From Paracoccaceae bacterium (GTDB lineage Bacteria > Pseudomonadota > Alphaproteobacteria > Rhodobacterales > Rhodobacteraceae): a DNA stretch of 6,907 bases. Both the position numbers and the translations under genes were made by a program. Shown here in pieces: positions 5,151-6,907 of this stretch. Where the stretch lies: assembly GCA_003545125.1 (NCBI GenBank), contig DQCI01000024.1, positions 3,155 through 10,061 on the forward strand, in the 5' to 3' direction. Each line of letters begins with the position of its first letter. Within the stretch, counting starts at the first letter, position 1. Under the pieces are notes generated by a model, which saw only the letters and a list, made by a program, of their open reading frames with translations, made no database searches and was not told the DNA's origin.

Positions 5151-6907
5151 ATGGCGACGATGAATTCCGGGCTGGGCGGCCCCGCCGGCTACGGCGAAAA
5201 CGTGTTTTCGACCACCACCAAGGACGCCGGCAACAACGACGACGGCTCCGTCTTTGTCGACATCTCTTCCGTCTTCGGGTCGGGGCTGGACTTCTTCGGC
5301 ACCACCTACACCGGGCTCTACGTCAACTCGAACGGCAACATCTCCTTCGGCTCGGCCTTCACCGACTACCAGACCACCGATCTGTCGTCGGAAACCACGC
5401 CGCTCATCGCCCCCTTCTTCGGCGACGTGAACATCGACTCGGGCGGCGAAATCTACTGGGATCTCGACCCCACGGCCGGCACCGTCACCATCACCTGGGA
5501 CGGAGTCGCGCCCTACAACGGCACCGGCAACAACTCGTTCCAGGTCGTTCTGACCGACAATGGCGGCGGCGATTTCAGTGTCCAGTTCCTCTACGAGACC
5601 ATCGAATGGACGACCGGCTACAACCAGGTCGCCCAGGCCGGGATCACCGATGGCGGCAGCAACGATTACGAGCTTCAGGGCTCGGGCGACGCCACCCAGA
5701 TGGCGGACTACGAGACCACCCAGTTCGACAATGGCGACAACGCAGGCGCCGCCAGCTTCAACTTCGCTGGCGGCGGTTTCACCGTGCTCGACGGAGTGGT
5801 CAACGGCACGTCAGGCGCCGACCTCATCGACGCGAGCTACACCGACGCCGAGGGCGACATGGTCGACGGCGGCGACGGCGGCGGCGCGCTCGGCCACGAG
5901 GACATCATCGCCGGGCGCGGCGGCGACGACACCATCGAAGCCGGCGCCGAAGACGATCTGGTCTATGGCGGCGGTGGCGCGGATTCCATCGACGGCGGCG
6001 ACGGCGACGACACGATCTACGGCGGCGACGGCGATTATACCGAGCGACAGGTCCTCGACTGGTCGGCCGAGGGCGCCGACAACACCTCGCTCGCCGCCGG
6101 CTTCACCCAGGACACCGGCGGCATCGACGTCTCGGTCAGCTTCACCAACGACGGCGACAACGCCCCCGTCTACCGGGTCGAAAGCACCGACACGACCTAT
6201 GTCGGCCCGGGCGAGACCTTCGACCCGACCTCCTCGCTCTATCTCTACGGCGACGGCGACGGCGCCACCTCGACCGCCACCATCGATTTCGCCGCCGCGA
6301 CCGGCTCGGACTACCTCGACGAGGTCGAGAGCGTCTCCTTCCGGATCAACGACGTCGACTGGGGTTTCGGCAACCATACCGACGTCATCACCATCAACGC
6401 CTACGACGCCGACGGAAACCCGGTCGCCGTCACCATTACCCCGGACGGCGGCGACACCGTCTCCGGCAACACGATCACCGCGGACAATGCGGCCAACACC
6501 CAGGCCCAGGCCGACGGCTCGGTGCTGATCGAGATCGCCGGGCCCGTCTCCCGGGTGGAGATCAGCTACGGCAACGCCCAGGGCGGCACCCAGGCGATCT
6601 GGGTTTCCAACCTGCATTTCGACGCGGTGCCCGACCCCGCGCTCGATACCGGCGACACGATCGTCGGCGGCGCGGGCGCCGACGTCATCTATGGCGAAGG
6701 CGGCGACGACGTGATCGACGGCGGCAGCGGGGCGGACGCCCTCGACGGCGGCGCCGGCGACGACACCATCACCGTCGGCGCGGACGACACCGCCACCGGC
6801 GGCGCGGGCGACGACGTTTTCATCCTCGACCCGACCGGCGCGCTCGGCGGCCCCGGGTCCACGATCACCATCACCGGCAACGAAACCGACGAAGACGGTA
6901 TCGGCGA
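5151..6907 (+). CDS. NIDO-domain RTX calcium-binding secreted protein, C-terminus off window
   Basis: 585 codons are visible, with no stop before the right edge. The protein has no signal peptide, is very rich in Asp and Gly and appears to lack cysteine, as expected for type I secretion with a C-terminal signal. Residues about 40-205 resemble a NIDO (nidogen-like) domain (LIAPFFGDVNID, then VTITWDGV, FSVQFLYETIEW and AQAGITDG). RTX nonapeptides fall in two blocks (254-295 and 505-559). Between them lies an unnamed beta-rich domain (about 297-495) with DVITINAYDADG and GTQAIWVSNLHFD. Similar domains precede RTX repeats, and often a Hint domain, in proteins I recall from Rhodobacteraceae; a Hint domain beyond the edge is a guess. 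ATG 5151 has AGGAG 8 bases upstream, and an in-frame TGA at 5133 excludes an earlier start. Likely role: secreted adhesin, matrix or S-layer-like protein stabilised by extracellular calcium. Its transporter is not in this window. Confidence 0.9.
   Translation, partial: MATMNSGLGGPAGYGENVFSTTTKDAGNNDDGSVFVDISSVFGSGLDFFGTTYTGLYVNSNGNISFGSAFTDYQTTDLSSETTPLIAPFFGDVNIDSGGEIYWDLDPTAGTVTITWDGVAPYNGTGNNSFQVVLTDNGGGDFSVQFLYETIEWTTGYNQVAQAGITDGGSNDYELQGSGDATQMADYETTQFDNGDNAGAASFNFAGGGFTVLDGVVNGTSGADLIDASYTDAEGDMVDGGDGGGALGHEDIIAGRGGDDTIEAGAEDDLVYGGGGADSIDGGDGDDTIYGGDGDYTERQVLDWSAEGADNTSLAAGFTQDTGGIDVSVSFTNDGDNAPVYRVESTDTTYVGPGETFDPTSSLYLYGDGDGATSTATIDFAAATGSDYLDEVESVSFRINDVDWGFGNHTDVITINAYDADGNPVAVTITPDGGDTVSGNTITADNAANTQAQADGSVLIEIAGPVSRVEISYGNAQGGTQAIWVSNLHFDAVPDPALDTGDTIVGGAGADVIYGEGGDDVIDGGSGADALDGGAGDDTITVGADDTATGGAGDDVFILDPTGALGGPGSTITITGNETDEDGIG
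5910..6035 (+). repeat. RTX nonapeptide block 1
   Basis: Residues 254-295 of the protein hold AGRGGDDTI, EAGAEDDLV, YGGGGADSI, DGGDGDDTI and the partial YGGDGD, following the GGxGxDxUx calcium-binding pattern. The second unit is degenerate. At DNA level this gives a run of GGCGGCGACGGC-type repeats. Confidence 0.9.
6663..6827 (+). repeat. RTX nonapeptide block 2
   Basis: Residues 505-559 hold VGGAGADVI, YGEGGDDVI, DGGSGADAL and DGGAGDDTI, a degenerate unit (TVGADDTAT), and a closing GGAGDDVFIL. The ending in DDVFIL followed by a break is typical of the last turn of an RTX beta-roll. More blocks could lie beyond the window. Confidence 0.9.

Noticed and set aside
5017..5163. GTG-started 48-residue frame behind GAGGA, overlapping the RTX start
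   Set aside because: The ribosome-binding site is fair, but the product is Arg/Pro/Cys-rich without features. A leader peptide remains possible but unsupported.
5560..6617. Frames within the RTX gene on both strands
   Set aside because: They are Thr/Pro/Ser-rich or Val/Asp/Gly-rich shadows of the RTX repeats in other frames.

Overview
The window looks like chromosomal DNA from a member of the Rhodobacteraceae (order Rhodobacterales, Alphaproteobacteria). Three things point there: high GC content with strong third-position bias; a fused, full-length PntA next to a PntB carrying an extended soluble loop; and a NIDO/RTX secreted protein of a kind I know from marine and phototrophic relatives. 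A CAAATACTCCCGGGGG-type intergenic element also fits. I cannot place it to genus.

Left end, minus strand, 1-978. This part holds four small genes. Reading in their direction of transcription they are: a 60-residue membrane-anchored protein with a paired-cysteine tail (796-978); a 60-residue ribbon-helix-helix protein (388-570); a 38-residue protein that is 42% lysine (268-384), only 3 bases downstream of it; and the start of a helix-hairpin-helix protein that runs off the left edge (1-199). A perfect 9-bp hairpin with a T-tract separates the last two. The middle pair is an operon with a candidate promoter at 628-656.

Centre, minus strand, 1045-4066. The proton-translocating nicotinamide nucleotide transhydrogenase operon pntA-pntB fills this stretch. 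The two subunits form one inner-membrane machine that uses the proton gradient to drive hydride transfer from NADH to NADP+. The pntB ribosome-binding site overlaps the pntA stop codon, so translation is probably coupled. A hairpin at 997-1020 ends the operon.

4067-4725, minus strand. Between pntA and a small ICMT/PEMT-type membrane methyltransferase gene (4270-4725) lies a 13-bp tandem array of about eight units. It begins exactly at the 3' end of the methyltransferase gene and is the least expected structure in the window.

Right end, plus strand. After a 425-base divergent intergenic region without a convincing gene comes a large secreted-type protein gene, 5151 to beyond the right edge. 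It has no N-terminal signal peptide, a NIDO domain, two RTX calcium-binding repeat blocks and an unnamed beta-rich domain between them. It stays open to the edge of the window.

I found no CRISPR array, transposase, integrase, tRNA or rRNA. No complete new defence or mobile system is evident. The best leads are the tandem array, the ribbon-helix-helix/lysine-rich micro-operon and the unnamed domain of the RTX protein.
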